Shown: positions 1 through 13,763, counted from the stretch's first letter. The stretch: 64,000 nucleotides of DNA from Amaranthus tricolor (GCF_026212465.1 NC_080062.1:8128817-8192816); one strand, 5' to 3'. Made by a program: numbers and translations. The notes: generated from the letters alone by a model not told the origin.

Positions 1-1111
1 AATAGTTACATTATAATTGTTATGGGTTACATTATTTGCCAAATATAAAACACGCAACAATCAAAATACATGACTTGAAAGCTAAAAACCCAAAAAAGAC
101 ACATATTCAATCATCTAAAAGTGTCCAATTAATCACACGAAAATCCAGTATTTCACCAACTTAGGGTTTGCGAGAAGAGAGAGATAGATCAAGGGAAGGA
201 AAATGAAAAGAGGAGTTCACAAATTCTCAAATGACATATTTTCAGGGTGATATCATTTTTTATTGGATTGACTCAATGTATATTTATTGTTTTAAAGTAA
301 TTAATTATAACCTTAAAATAATCAATTATAGTTTTAAAGTGATCACTTTTCATATATAGTCTTATCACTTATGGATTCGTCTCATATAATAAGATGTTCT
401 TATACAAGACTTGTCTTTTTAACTTAGCTATCCTTTTTTATCAGTCTAGCTTGTAATAAAATATGTTTATATACACATCATCATCTTCTTCATCAATCTA
501 ATATTCCGCTCGAAAATAGTTTGGATGAGAAAAGGTGACGAACAATTTATATCGGTACTCTCTTGAAAAGGAGTATGTTCAAATACACAACTAGCTATTA
601 ATTTTCATAGTTTGATATACCATATATTTTGATATAATATTATTTGACTTAAAAAGGTTAAATAATTTTTAGGAAAATAGTGTTATTATTATTGGATATA
701 AAAGAGGGAGCATTGTGAAAACGTGACATGGTATAGACACATGAGATTCCATTTCGTTGGTTTACGATTTTTGATATTATTATCCAAAGGACATTATTTG
801 AAAGTTACTGACGTGGATACTGAGCTTTAAATTGTTGGATTGATGTCTAAGTAATTGTATCAACCTACTTATTTGTTTTAATAAAATTGTTAAGAGTTAC
901 TCGTTTGTTCTCGAAACGACTTTAAAATAAGAAGTTTATATGCTAATAATTATATTAGAAGGGATATTTAATTACGGAGAATGTCTCACACGAAAATTTG
1001 TAAAATTAAAATTTAATCCAAGTAGATACTTACTTTAACTCATAAAATCTGCTCCAAATGAGATCTCATGTGTTTATACATGTCATGTTTTTACTTTTGA
1101 CAATATATATG
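1..1111. other. AT-rich intergenic DNA, no gene seen
   Basis: No open frame of useful length and no recognisable repeat boundary. The stretch at 360-420 resembles the 'gtctca' type ends seen in other dispersed repeats of this window, but I cannot define an element. Confidence 0.5.
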
Positions 1112-1119
1112 GTGTCAAA

Positions 1120-1313
1120 TAGGGGTGTTAAATAGAAGTGTTTAAAACAAATCCGATGATACGAAATTTATCCGATATTGTAAACGAACTCGATTTGACC
1201 TGACTTCAAAAATGATTTACAATTAGGTAAAAAATAATATGGACACAAAATTCGATTTCAAACCGACCCAAAACATTAAATTCGAAATCCAATGATCTAA
1301 ATGAACACTTCTA
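1120..1313. mobile_element. hAT-type MITE (194 bp) with exact 8-bp TSD
   Basis: The element begins TAGGGGTGTTAAAT and ends ATGAACACTTCTA, imperfect terminal inverted repeats of the hAT kind. It is flanked by identical GTGTCAAA at 1112-1119 and 1314-1321. It has no coding capacity, so it would have been moved in trans by a hAT transposase. Confidence 0.8.
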
Positions 1314-1432
1314 GTGTCAAATAATGAAATTTTAATAGCCGTATGGTTGAACGTTGACATTTGGGAATTTGACTTTTTATTATTAGCAAGAAAATATTGA
1401 CCTTGCTTATTTGTAAAATTCAAATCAGAGAT

Positions 1433-1439
1433 TATATAA
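1433..1439 (+). promoter_or_regulatory. TATA box of the lone signal-peptide exon
   Basis: TATATAA lies about 100 bp before the ATG at 1539 and is followed by a CT-rich leader (1486-1520), a common arrangement in plant promoters. Confidence 0.5.
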
Positions 1440-1538
1440 GAAGCTTCACCCTTAAATACAAAATCCGATTTCATTCATATTTCAATAATCTCTTATCTTT
1501 TCAACCCTCTTTCTCTCTCTAAAAAACGACATTCAATA

Positions 1539-1669
1539 ATGGCATGGAAAAGCGTCGAAAAAGGAGCTTTGTTATTTTCATTCATGGTGGCTTTTTTTGT
1601 ATTCAAAGGAGATGCTCGTTCATTGCTTTCTTCCTACAATAACAATGGTATCTTCTCCCATTGTCATAG
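1539..1669 (+). CDS. First exon of a predicted secreted protein (partial)
   Basis: An ATG at 1539 opens a 43-codon frame beginning MAWKSVEKG. A hydrophobic core (LLFSFMVAFFVF) follows and then a likely signal-peptidase site near GDARS, so the product is predicted to enter the secretory pathway. The mature part starts SLLSSYNNNGIFSHCH. The frame meets a good donor (AG|GTATGT) at 1669/1670. A TATA box and pyrimidine-rich leader lie upstream. I do not recognise the family. No convincing second exon is visible in the AT-rich DNA downstream, where a CACTA element begins at 3019. This may be a gene broken by insertion, a gene with a distant second exon, or a short peptide of about 57 residues if the intron is not removed. 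Confidence 0.45.
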
Positions 1670-3018
1670 GTATGTTTCTTTACCAAATATTCCCATTATT
1701 TTCCCTTTTCTTTAATTTATTTATCGATGGTTGGGAAGTCGAATCTCTAATTATAAGATCACAAAGGGATTAAGTATTGGTAGCATTAGCATAATCATAC
1801 CAATAATTAGATGAATGCTTTGAAATTTAAATAGGGATTGAAAAATTTTTGATTATAATTTTTTTTATTTTAAAGTATATTGGACTATAAAATAGGTTAT
1901 TAATATTGTATGTACTTTTACTATATTCCGTCCCTTTTAATTAGCAATTTAACATTTACGAGAAAATGAATTGTAACTAAAAAAGGTATACAATTATGTA
2001 ATAAGTGAAGAGATATTAAATTGCTTGAATGAAATTAAAAAAGATTAAAAGAATATGAGCTAATATATATAATTATAAAAATGATACAAAATTAGTAAAA
2101 TAATCTTAAAAGACAAATAATTTAAATTAAATAAAACGGACAAAGTTATTAATTAGCTTAAAAATTGGAGGGTGCTCTTGATTGGTTTGTTTACTTACCA
2201 ACTGCCTATTGGCTACTTCCTATTGGTTGGACCAAGTCAACCAATAATTTAGCATGATAAGCCTCCTCAACTCTCGAGTTTAAGTATGTGGGTTCATTAA
2301 TGTGAGGTCAAACTATAAATTAACAAGAAAAACTTTAAAAAACAGAAAACAGAAAGAAAAAAAAAAAAAAAAAGAGCTTGTACAAGAAAAAAAAAAGTGA
2401 AGTTCGGATTTGTAAATTATATAAGTACGCATAATTAGATTTTGTATCAGTTTAAAAATATTTACTTTTTCATAAGAATTTTAAGTTTTGTTCCCATTCT
2501 CTTTTTTTTTGCCTTTTCATATCATTTTAAATTAATAAATTAATATATCATATCCAATAATATCAATAATTGAATGGCTAATACAAACTATATATTTTAA
2601 CTATTATTTTAGTAAACAATATTTGATACGAAATTAATATCCTTTCTTCATGACTACTGACTATTTAAACTCTAAAGTATTTCAAGACTTCTCATAAAAA
2701 TATTCAATCCTAGCTATAGACCTAAACCCCAAACTTAATAGAGGTAATTGCTAATTTGACATAAAAATACACATGGCATGAATATTTCTGAGCAGTAAAT
2801 AATTCTAAGAATAATTTGGGAATGTAGCTTTAAAATTTAGGATTTTTTTAGAATTATAGTTTATTTTTTTAAGAATTACAACCACCATCAAAGTAATAAT
2901 ATTTATAACGTTCAGGCTAAATTACAGAATTTTGACCATTTAATCTGTAATTCAGATCACTAAAATGATCAGAATTATGCGATTTAACCTGAACATGGTA
3001 GACACTGAAACTTTGGTG
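1670..3018. other. AT-rich DNA after the signal-peptide exon
   Basis: Holds poly-A tracts and AT-rich sequence, presumably intron or intergenic. I see no coding exon and no defined repeat. Confidence 0.4.
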
Positions 3019-3338
3019 CACTAGTGGAAAAAACCTTATATGTTGCGGCTTTATCCCCGTAATATGTTGCGGTTTTAATACGCAGCACTAGTGATAGCAG
3101 CATATGACACAATATTATATGCTGCGGTTCAAAACCGTAGCATATAAGAGACTATATGCTGCGGTTCTAGGTGAACTATGCTGCAGTTCTAGGAGAACCG
3201 CAGCATATAAGCCATTTTTTTTTCATTTTATATTAATTCGTCAATAAATATTAATAGCTATATACATAATAAGTATTACACTAATAATCATTCAATATTT
3301 CCCCAATCATCACCAATCATCATCCAAATTAATCATCA

Positions 3339-3502
<164 letters not shown>

Positions 3503-4079
3503 AAATAGAAAAAATTTAAACTAATGTTATATATGTATATACATGTACAATCTACTACCTTACGCAAAACTTCGGTTGAAATGCATCGATCTAGCTTGTC
3601 GTTCATTTCCTATTGATGACTTGATCCATATCAAGGAACAAAAATTTAACACTGTAGTTAAACAAAACACAAAACCTAAGCAAATCACAAAAAATATGGC
3701 TCAAACTGATATTGCGACTTATATCAAATTAACTGATTCAAACTAATTACAAATGACACATGAAATTGCTCAATATCATATATACTAAAATTCTTTCTAA
3801 AATCACCACTTAATACACCACAATCATAGGCAAAATCATCCAAATTACCAAGCAATTCATTGTACATGCCAAGCTTAATATTATAACAAAAATAATATGC
3901 CTTAAACCTTAAAATTCATACTTATACAACCTACTACTATTTGCAATCAAATACAACACAATTTCAATATGTCTTAAACTTTAAAATTCATACTTATACA
4001 TGCACAATACTATAATTCTTCTATCATCATATATCCATCAACTAGTCAAATTACCAACGTTCCAAGTGAGATTCACATA

Positions 4080-4560
4080 ACTAGCATCAAAAAACAAGAA
4101 ATTCGTTGTACAACCCATGATTTAATCCACATAACAAAAACAATTCATAAAAGCACAATCCACGATTTAATCCATAACAAAAACAAACTTAGAATTACAA
4201 ACTTAGATTCACATGACATAAACAAACTTTGAATTACAAATTTAGATTCACATAACCAAAACAATACATAAAAGCACAACCCATGATTTAATCCATAACA
4301 AAAATAAACTTAGATTATTCACATAACACAAACAAACTTAGATTGTTTACAAAATTTAGAATTTCAAACTTAGATTCACATAACAAAAACAATCCATAAA
4401 AACACAACCCATGATTTAATCCATCACAAAAACAAATTTAGATTCACATAACACAAACAAACTTAGATTGTTTACAAAACTTAGAATTACAAATTTAGAT
4501 TCACATAACAAAAACAATCCATAAAATCACAACCCATGATTAAATCCAAAACAAATTCAT
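4080..4560. repeat. Degenerate tandem array inside the CACTA element
   Basis: Several degenerate units each combine 'cacataacaaaaacaat', 'cacaacccatgatttaatcc' and 'aaacttagattcaca'. Period is roughly 90-130 bp with indels. Internal arrays of this sort are common in CACTA elements. Confidence 0.7.
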
Positions 4561-5255
4561 ACTTATACACAAAAACAAACTTATTCACAACATATGTTCA
4601 AAGGTTGAAGCTTGAATAAACCCTAAAATACCATGAAGCTTGAAAAACTAAAAGGTTAAAGAAGTTATACCTTAGATTGTTTAAAAAGCCCTCATATTGT
4701 ATGCTTCTAAGAATAGCTTCACATACCTTCACATACATTGCATCAAAAAATGAAGACAACAATAAATACCATTACCATCAAAAAACCTAAGTGACATTCA
4801 CATAACTAGCATACAAAAACTAAGCCCTAAAACACCATGAAACTTGAAAAACTAAAAAAAAGAAAAACAACAACAACAATTTTCGTGGGTTTTGAAGAAG
4901 TTAAAGGTTGAAGATGAAGAAGAAGAGGAAGAACAACAAATTTTCATAGGTTGAAGAAGATGAAGAGAAAAATGAGGAAATATCGAAGTAAGGCGCGTTT
5001 TGAAAACAAATAATATATTTTCGTGAATTTTGAATGTACTATATGAATGAAGGTGGGATTTTATCAAAAAAAATATAGAGTATATGCTGCAGTTCTTTGA
5101 GAACCGCAGCATATAACACATTATATGCTGTGGTTCTTAGAGAACCGCAACATATACTCTATTTTTTTTTTGTCTAATTTTTCTACTACTTTTATGCTGC
5201 GTTTTTGTAAACCGCAGCATATGTTGCGTGGCATATAAGATTTTTTCCACTGGTA

Positions 5256-6426
5256 TTTATAATTCGCAAAAAAAAAAAAAAAAAAAAATCGCAAATAATT
5301 CTAATTTTAATTTGGCAAAAATACTAGTTAGCGAGTAAATTGCTTGCCTAACCCACTAAATATATAATTTCATATGTAATTATACAGATTTTGAATTTTT
5401 TAGTGAAAAAAAAAAAAACTTCTCTTATCTATAAGTTTTTGTATATTACTCTTCTTACTCACTTTAATTCTCTTATTTGATTTGTATAATTAAATATGCA
5501 AGATTTATCTTGTTCTAAATTTTTTAACATTCACATTTTAAAATTTTTAATCAAATATAATTTTGAAATATTTACGATTAAATATATACATCCACACTTA
5601 AATGTATGGGAAAATGCGTGAATGTAATTTTGGTGTCAATATGTTATGTGGCATTATTGTAATCTAAGTATGTAGAACCAAGTTAGGTCTTGCCTAGGAT
5701 AATGATCCCAATGTGTGTATATATGTTAATATTTTTTGCAATTTGTGTGTATTGTTTATTTTGTTGTTGAAAGTAGTAGGATGGACTCTATTTTTGGCTT
5801 TGGTGATTTTGAGGGGGTTTTTTAATTTCAGGTTTAGAGATCGAAAGTCCATGGATATAAATGAAAATTTAAACTTTATAAACTCTATAATAGTAAACTA
5901 TTTGAATAATATTAATTTTCAGCCATTTGTTATAAAAAATAATAATTTTAATTAGTAGGATAATTTTAATGTATTTTTATTCTATCAATAAGAAAATCAT
6001 TATCATCACGACTCATTTACGTTCAGCTTAAATAAGTTAAATTAATTGAAATATATTAACATTTTCTCAATATTTAATTTTGCCATCTTATTTTTATTAT
6101 ATAATAAATGGGGCTCTAATAAAATTATTTTAGTTTAGTTTTAATAAATTGAAAAAAACATGTTAATTCTTTATTTATGTGAAGTTACACGTGATATTTG
6201 TTATTAAGAGTCAACCGAAAAAAATCTCTTTATTAGCGTTATCACTATCAGTTACTATAAGAATAAGGTTGCGTTCATCAGACCTTTCAAACCCCACCCT
6301 AAGTAGATACAGCTTAATGATATTGTGGTAATGGAATGTTATTGTTGTAAAAAAAAACGTTTTAATGCTACTCCTAATTCTAATCACATCTCTTATTTGT
6401 TTTTGTTAAAGTATATAATATATCAT
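5256..6426. other. AT-rich intergenic DNA, no gene seen
   Basis: Poly-A and poly-T tracts and short open frames only. A frame at 5713-5955 is of ordinary AT-rich composition with no family resemblance and is not called. Confidence 0.5.
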
Positions 6427-6640
6427 GGAGCCTCAACCATCAGCTTAATCTTTTAGGCTATAAGTGTGGATGCACATAGGCTGAATACTTCACTTTAAAT
6501 GAGGGGTGGTTGAGATTCGAACCCATGACATCTTGTCACGTTGGCTTCTGATACCATGTCAAGAAACCAACTCAACCAAAAACTTAAGCTGATGATATAT
6601 TGAGGCTTCAGAGTATACTATATACTCTAATAGGTTTTAC
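6427..6640 (-). repeat. SINE-like dispersed repeat (copy 1 of 3)
   Basis: On the minus strand GGGTTCGAATCTCAACC matches an RNA polymerase III B box, with an A-box-like TGGTATCAGAAGCC upstream of it, as in tRNA-derived SINEs. Related copies lie at 42745-43040 and 47095-47395, sharing the 'accaactcaac' and 'cttaagctgatg' blocks. Confidence 0.6.
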
Positions 6641-7950
6641 ATACTTGTCGATGCACATATATCGCGACATCAACACATCATGATCACTTCATAGTTTATT
6701 ATTGTTTTTAGTTCATTTCACATCAACATGATCACATAAACATCTTTAAAGTTTGGTTCTGTTTCTTCGATTCATGTTAGAACCACGCATTCACTTTAGT
6801 TCATTTCACATTAACATCAACGTTTTACAATGATATAGAACATGCCTTTAATTAGTTGTCGAGGAAGGAAATATGTAGAGTAGATTAGTATGTACTTCAG
6901 CTACTCTAATCTTAGATCGTCGAATCATGTCACTCTCATAAAATGCATGTAGTACTCCCCAAATACATCTTTAATTTGTCGAGGAAGAAAAAGGAGTAGT
7001 AGTCGGTAGGGACGTTGAGGGGGGCAGGTGGTAGTGGGGGGAGAGTTAAGGGGGAGATGTTTTATTTTAATTCATCTTTAATTTTTGGTCAAATAATCTA
7101 TAATAGTAGGTTGGATAATCTGTTTGGATCCTAACGAGATATACTTTTTAAAATTGTTATTATTTATTATTAATAAAAAATTGATTTTATTATAAATTAA
7201 AATTAAAAAATTATATTCTTCATTATAATTTTTACTATTTTTATCGAATAAAATCGAAAAATCTCGAAAAAAAACCATTCTTTCTTTAATCTAACTCATA
7301 AATGAATTTTCTTAGTTATGTTCACATTCACGTTCACACAACTAATACCATTTTAATCAATTCATTTCATTAACAAAGTACTATATTTGTTTTATTTAGA
7401 TAATTGCATTTAAAATATTCAATTTAAAGAGAGAAAAATTTAAATATGTTATTTATGGACATAAATGAGTTAAATAATATCTATTTAGGATATTGTTAGA
7501 TTTGTTTCGATGTATAAAATTTTAATATATAGTTTTTGTAATTTAATTATTAAATGTGTTTTAGATATATTATGACTTGAATTATGCGTAAAAAGTTATG
7601 TAAAAAGTAAATGTATCTACACTAATCAAAAGGAAAACAAATCACAATATAGTTAAATGACCAGAGTTTGCATCTTAAATTGCACAAATTTTCATTTAAA
7701 TAATCTTAATATGAAACAGTATTAAACTAAGTTAAATGTCTAACTAATTAATTAAACATTCATTTTAAATATTAAATAAATTATTTTTAAAATTTAAATT
7801 TTTTACATAAACCGTAAAACCGTCTATTTACACTTAAATTGAGCCGTTGATGGATAGATAATCCTATCCTAAAATTGAAAATTAGCCATGAAATTTCCTA
7901 GGCTTGGATGGACGTCTAGAGTCTAGACTCTTGTCTATCATGTCAACATT
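6641..7950. other. AT-rich intergenic DNA, no gene seen
   Basis: Contains a short G-rich patch at 7000-7060 and otherwise AT-rich sequence. No exon or element could be supported. Confidence 0.45.
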
Positions 7951-7958
7951 AAGGAGTT

Positions 7959-8339
7959 TGGCCGTAAAAAATAGATCCGAACTGTAATACCGTCCGGAAT
8001 CAACCTGTATAGATCCGAAGTGTGGTGACCTGTAATCGATCGAAACTCGACCTGATGGTTACCTATAACCCGACATGAATCCGATTATTTTAGACTCATA
8101 ACCGACCGGCACCCGACTTGAGAACAACCCACAACCGATGTTAACCCGACAATGTGGTTAATCGAACTCGATTTGCACTCGACCTGTTACAACTCAAACG
8201 CGTCTTTAACCTGATAGGTACTCGACGTAATCGACCTGATCCAAAGTGCCACGTACCTGAAAAAATCCAAACCCGAGAATACCCGAACCCGATAAAACCC
8301 GACCCAAAAGCCGATCAAGTAACGGAATTTACAGCCTTA
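7959..8339. mobile_element. hAT-type MITE (381 bp) with exact 8-bp TSD
   Basis: Ends TGGCCGTAAAA and TTTACAGCCTTA are imperfect inverted repeats. The flanks AAGGAGTT at 7951-7958 and 8340-8347 are identical. The interior is rich in 'acccgac' type repeats and has no transposase. The open frame at 8154-8396 runs out of the element and is not considered a gene. Confidence 0.8.
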
Positions 8340-8347
8340 AAGGAGTT

Positions 8348-9198
8348 TAATCCATTTTCAAATGCCGCGTTTGGCCCACCTTGGGCTTTCTCATGACGTC
8401 GCGACCCTTAGCTTGTAAGAAAACCCCTTAGTTTCCGTTTAAGTTTCAAGACACATCTTATTAAGCTGGTTTAATTATTTTGTTATAATTTTAAAATTTT
8501 AGAATTAATTTCAAAACATAAAAAATTATTTTTATGATTTAAAATTTAATTTTGAGGCTTTAAAATTGACATTTTAAATCATCTAATTTGATAATTTTAA
8601 GATTTAAAAGATCAATTTTAAAATTTAAAAGACCAATTTTAATATTTAAGAGATTAATTTCAAGACTTAAAAGTCAGATATTTAAGTCAATTGTAAAATA
8701 TGTATTTTGTAAAAGAATATCTACAATCTATTAGTTATTTATTAAAATAATAGACTAAAAATTAAAAATCAATAAAAAACCAATTGTCAAATATCCTATA
8801 AGAGGGAATTGGAAAAATATTAAAATAACACCCCATAACATGCTTAACAAGTAACTAACATATGGATTACAATGCAAGATTACAAGTAAATAAATAAATG
8901 TTCTAGATCAAAAATTGGTCATGGTAGACCATATTTATTCCCATTACACATAAACAAACCAACTAAAAGTCATGCCCGTGTCCACTACGCTTTACAATTG
9001 ATTCGTTAGCAAGTCACAACCAAACAAATATCCAAACGATCTATTTATTTTAAGACTTCTTATTTATTTTACATTATTTTAATTTTTAAATAATAATTAA
9101 TTACTTATTTATTTATTTATTTTAACACTTACTATTTAATTTTTAAATGATTTTTAGCTAATTAATTTTAAGAAAATATTAATAAGTCAACCTTGTAC
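8348..9198. other. AT-rich intergenic DNA, no gene seen
   Basis: Several 'aaaatttaaaagacc' type repeats at 8500-8680. No coding signal. Confidence 0.4.
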
Positions 9199-9413
9199 TT
9201 ATCCGCCATAAATAGTACAACGTTTGGATTATTTTTTAATAATCTAACCTTTACCCTTAGTTTCCTGTCAGCATAGTAATAAGGAATAATGATAGCAAAC
9301 TAAGGACAAATGTTGAATTGTTTAAAAATAAAAGACTATGCTGCTAGTAAACTAAGGGTAAAAGTTGAATTATTAAAAAATAATCTAAAGTTAGGATTAT
9401 TTATAACGGATAA
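9199..9413. mobile_element. Foldback MITE in the chorismate mutase promoter region
   Basis: About 78 bp at the left (TTATCCGCCATAAATAGTAC...) return in inverted form at the right, ending ATTTATAACGGATAA. Shared inner blocks include TTTACCCTTAGTTT and GCAGCATAG. Nearly the whole element is a hairpin. It lies about 330 bp upstream of the CM2 start codon. A target duplication is not clear. Confidence 0.75.
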
Positions 9414-9634
9414 TTAAAAGGTTGAATTATTAAAATCTATTTTTCCTTAATTTTATCTATACAATTTAATTTTTTTTATTTATTTATCAAAAATCCACAT
9501 TTTTCTTAAATAAAAACATTACATTTTACTTTGCTACTAATTTAATTGAACGGTGTATAATACTTATAAACTTAAAGTGGGAACCACAACTACAACCATC
9601 AACCATCAACTTGCCTTAATTCCTTTCCTTCACC

Positions 9635-9641
9635 TATATAT
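9635..9641 (+). promoter_or_regulatory. TATA box of the chorismate mutase gene
   Basis: TATATATT about 110 bp before the ATG at 9745, followed by a CT-rich leader. Confidence 0.5.
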
Positions 9642-9744
9642 TTCTCTTCCACAAAAATCTCCTTCCATTAAAATCCTCTATATTTTCTCATATTATTCCT
9701 AATAATTAAGCTTGTTTTTATCATCTAAATTTGTTGTTGATCAA

Positions 9745-12700
9745 ATGGGCAGTGATGGAATTGATAATTTGTCATTGGATTCAATAAGGAAGACATTAAT
9801 TGGGCTTGAAGATACCATTATTTATAGCTTGATTGAAAGAGCTAAATTTCCTCTGAATTCCCCTGCTTATAAACCTTCTCCTTCTCCTGCCTTCCATGGC
9901 TCTTTCATGGAGTTTCTTGTTAAGGGTACTGAAGCTGTTCAAGCCCAGGTCTGTTTTTCATTATTTCTATTGTTTCCTCTTTATTTTGATAACTCTGTTT
10001 GACAAATGACGGTTGGATGAAACTGTTGATATAGATGAAACTGTTGATGTAGTAATAAATCCATGAAAAAAAATAAATGATATCAATAATTCAAAATCAT
10101 TAAAACACAAATTCTTAAACGAGTCTAAGTATAACACTGATTACATTTTGGAAACAATATACTAACTAACTCATCTACCTAAGAAATATTTACACGTATT
10201 ATTGTTTTTATTTTGAATTTAAGTAATTATCCGTCTATAGCTGGCGGTAATTGCTGACTTGTTTAGGAGCTGAAAATATCAAACTTAAAAGTATTTGGTA
10301 ATAATTAAATGTTAATCGTTGAATTTTACCGTTTATGTTTTGAACAAAATCTGAACTTATTAGTCTTTTTATTTGAATTTGTTTTTATTAATTTAATTAA
10401 ATCTTGTTTGGTGGGAATTCTGAATTAGAGATCACGATACTTTAGTGGTTCACTTAAACAATTGTTTTTTTGTTTTTTTTTCTGTTGGGGGAGATTGATT
10501 TTCTAATTAGCCCGGCTTATTAAAAATTAATGTCTATTTATCGCATGTTTATTGTCAATTTATATTATTTATAATGCTTACTTATTATATTTTTAATGTC
10601 AATTTTTAAGATCTTAAATATTTACCTACATTATTCTTAATACTTACTTACAAGATTTTAATTTGTGTTTTTTGGTAGGGATTTTGTGTGAAAGGGAAAG
10701 TGAGTTTAGTAGGACCCACTAGTTTCAAACAGATGCTTGATTATTGTAAAACTTGTCTGGTTAATCAAGCAACGGTTTAGTACTTTGCTTCTAGCAATCA
10801 TCCAAATCTATTCATTCTGTCTTGTAATTAGATGAAGTTTCAATTTAATTATGATGTTTCAAGTCCTTTTTTAAATAAGATAAAAGCTAACAAATACTTC
10901 TAATTTGTTTGTTAATGAAATTAGTAATTAAGTACTTTTATATTTTAAATACTCGTCTGTTTTACTTATTCGCAACATTTTACTTAAAGGTTTTCATATT
11001 TAGAATCGAAATATGGTTAATTAAGTGTGACATAGAAATAACTTTGGCAAACAGATTAATTTTGGTCAGTTTCAATTCGGACTGTTTATGAATACGTCAC
11101 CTTTTAATCAGAATCTAACCCATTTAGTTGATTTGATCGAAAATTATTACCCAGACATATCGACCTAATTTCTAACTTGTAAAAGTTTTTTCTTCCATTT
11201 TAGAGTCTTTTGACATAAAATTTTTGACCCCTCCTCGCTTAAAGCTTTCGCTTCGCCCTTGTTCACCAAGCATCAATATTAGATTAAGGAGAGCCGCTCT
11301 TAACAATTAGGGGAATCTAATCTTAGGTCTGCTTCGCCCATCAATCATGTCATTTGATTAAAAGAAAACCCTACTATTATTAACATATAATAACACAGAA
11401 GAATAAAATTTGAGGTTGTTCAGCACACTTTTAATCCACCATATATTCAGGGGTGGTTCTAAACCCATTCAAGGCATCCAACCACTTACGTCCCCTAGAA
11501 AACAGTGTCTCATATATTAATAAACTCTTTGTAATTTATCAGTCAAGCATAATTTAGTTGGCGACGTAGCTTACCTATGATATTGTTGGTAAGAGGTTCC
11601 AAACCTACATGCGTTAAATTTTCGGTTTCCATTTTATCATTAATGGTTGATGAAGGGCCTTAATTTTCTAAACATTCAAAAATAAATAGGACCCCTATAA
11701 TCTTTACTCCGCCCCAACATATATTAGTATTCTGGATTCGACCTCTTAACAACTAAGTCATTCCTCACTCTTATTAAAATAGCAGTGACATATGAAGGAA
11801 ATATTTTAGTGCATTAGGTGATGTAATATTCTTGTATTTTCAGGGAGGCAGATACCAGAGTCCGGAAGAAGTTCCATTTTTTCTTGATCACTTACCGCCT
11901 TCATTAGCACAACGCCCTCAAAATTGTTCACAGGTAATCTACATTGACCAGGTCTTTTACACAATTAGTATAAGGCATTTTTATTGTGTTAAATATCGTC
12001 AGGGGTGGAGTAAAAGATCACAATTAAGTTTTGGTAAGGTTTTTTTTACATTTTTTGTAATTGACGTAAACTAATATTTGAGACTTTTAAATTCGTGCAA
12101 TAGTCGTCTAGTCGGAGACCTTGCACTTGCACATGTCAAAAGCTTAACTTTTTTACCTTTGCTAACATCAATATAATGACAGGATTTGCCTGCTGCTGCT
12201 GCATCTGTTAGCGTGACTAAGAACATTTTGGACTTTTATGTTAACCAATTTCTACCAAAATTGGCTCCTAGTGGTGATCATGGAAACTATGCACTATCTG
12301 TGGCTTCTGATCTTGTGTGCTTACAGGTTGGTAATTAAAACTCTTATGGCCAGTTTGGTATTTGTAATTAAATTAGGAAAACATAATGAAAAATTAGTTT
12401 ACTTTTGGTAAGAATATATCTCTTGATAATTCTAATGATTATGCTTATGCTTATGCTTTTTTAATAATCTCATTTTCTTTACGACATTAATTCTAATACA
12501 TTACCATTTGAAAATGTGGTATTAAGTGGTAACGGAAAATTATAAAAGAAAACTTTTTATGATCTATCTTTCCTTACCATAGAAATGACATAATAAAAAT
12601 TATAAAATTTACATTACAAATCATTTTTATTACCATTAGTTAGTACTGATAACTAAACGAATAGTAAGAGATGATTTAGTCAAGAAAATATGATCAAGCC

Positions 12701-13559
12701 TTTAACATGTAACAAAGATAGGCTGCTATTTCTTTAACATGATTTTGATTTAGGACTATTTATGATCTTTTAGGCCATATCAAGGAGGATACATTTCGGA
12801 AAATATGTAGCTGAAGCAAAATTCAGGAACGACACTGAAGCATATAGTAATGCCATCCGCGCAAAGGTTAGTTAGTCATAACATACCATGCCTCCTTATA
12901 TGAAAGTTCTTTGGACAAAGTTAGATTGCGAGCTCGTAACTTTGGTCATGTTGGTTTCTAATACTATTTTAATAAATCAATTCAAAAAAAAGCTTCTGTT
13001 ATGTTATACTTTTTCCGTTTCATTATACTTGCTATTAATAATGACATTTTCTTTATAACATGTAACAATTGGGTGTGAGTATTTCAGAACGGAAAAAGTA
13101 TAATACTCTATCATTGAACTGGATTAGATTGAATCGACTCAAAACAGACCTTAAAATTAATTTATTTTTTTCATGTATCTTTGTTGTTAAATCTATGACC
13201 TGTTTATATATGATCAGAATCTGAATCCGTCCCAACCTGATCTATTTGACAAATCTACTCAAAAACAGGCCTTATAATCTAGTTTTGTCATGTATCTTTG
13301 TTGTAAATTTTGTTATCTTTGTTTTCAGGACAAGAATAGTTTGACAAAATTATTGACAGATGAGAAAGTGGAAGAAATGGTGAAGCAAAGGGTTGAGAAG
13401 AAAGCAAGGGTATATGGACAGGAAGTAACACTTAATGAGACCAATAATAATGTGTTGAAGGTGGATCCTTCATTAGTATCCAACCTTTATGGTGAATGGG
13501 TTATTCCTCTCACTAAAGATGTTGAAATTGAATACCTTCTTAGACGTTTAGATTCATAA
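9745..13559 (+). CDS. CM2: Chorismate mutase, cytosolic CM2 type (five exons)
   Basis: Converts chorismate to prephenate, the branch step to phenylalanine and tyrosine. Exons 9745-9948, 11844-11933, 12183-12326, 12774-12866 and 13329-13559 are all phase 0 with GT-AG introns and give 253 residues. Recognisable AroQ-type blocks are SIRKTLIGLEDTIIYSLIER and AKFPLNSPAY near the N-terminus, ALSRRIHFGKYVAEAKFR in exons 3-4, and GEWVIPLTKDVEIEYLLRRL at the C-terminus. The Arg/Lys residues of the second block and the Thr/Glu pair of the last correspond to active-site positions in the yeast-type fold. The start is the ATG at 9745; an upstream in-frame TTG is not credible. The protein begins directly at the catalytic domain with no transit peptide, so it is the cytosolic isoform, which in studied plants is not inhibited by aromatic amino acids. 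Length is close to the roughly 265 residues of Arabidopsis CM2. Intron 1 (1.9 kb) carries a dispersed repeat. Confidence 0.95.
10500..10660. repeat. Degenerate 'TTAATGYCTACTTACAATAT' repeat in CM2 intron 1
   Basis: Weak copy of the dispersed family seen clearly at 35640, 40300, 46320 and 49275, with several 'aatgcttacttattata' type units and an 'agcccggcttatt' flank. Confidence 0.45.
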
Positions 13560-13684
13560 TTGAATTTAATTGTATTATTAAAGCCTAATGCTTCATTAAT
13601 TCATGCAATTGATTGGAAATTAAATAATTAATTTAAAAAATATGCATAAGTTGTCTTGTAGTGAAATTGTGTTATCATTTTGTG

Positions 13685-13688
<4 letters not shown>

Positions 13689-13763
<75 letters not shown>
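13689..13763. repeat. (TA)n microsatellite
   Basis: About 37 TA units 130 bp after the CM2 stop codon. Confidence 0.97.
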
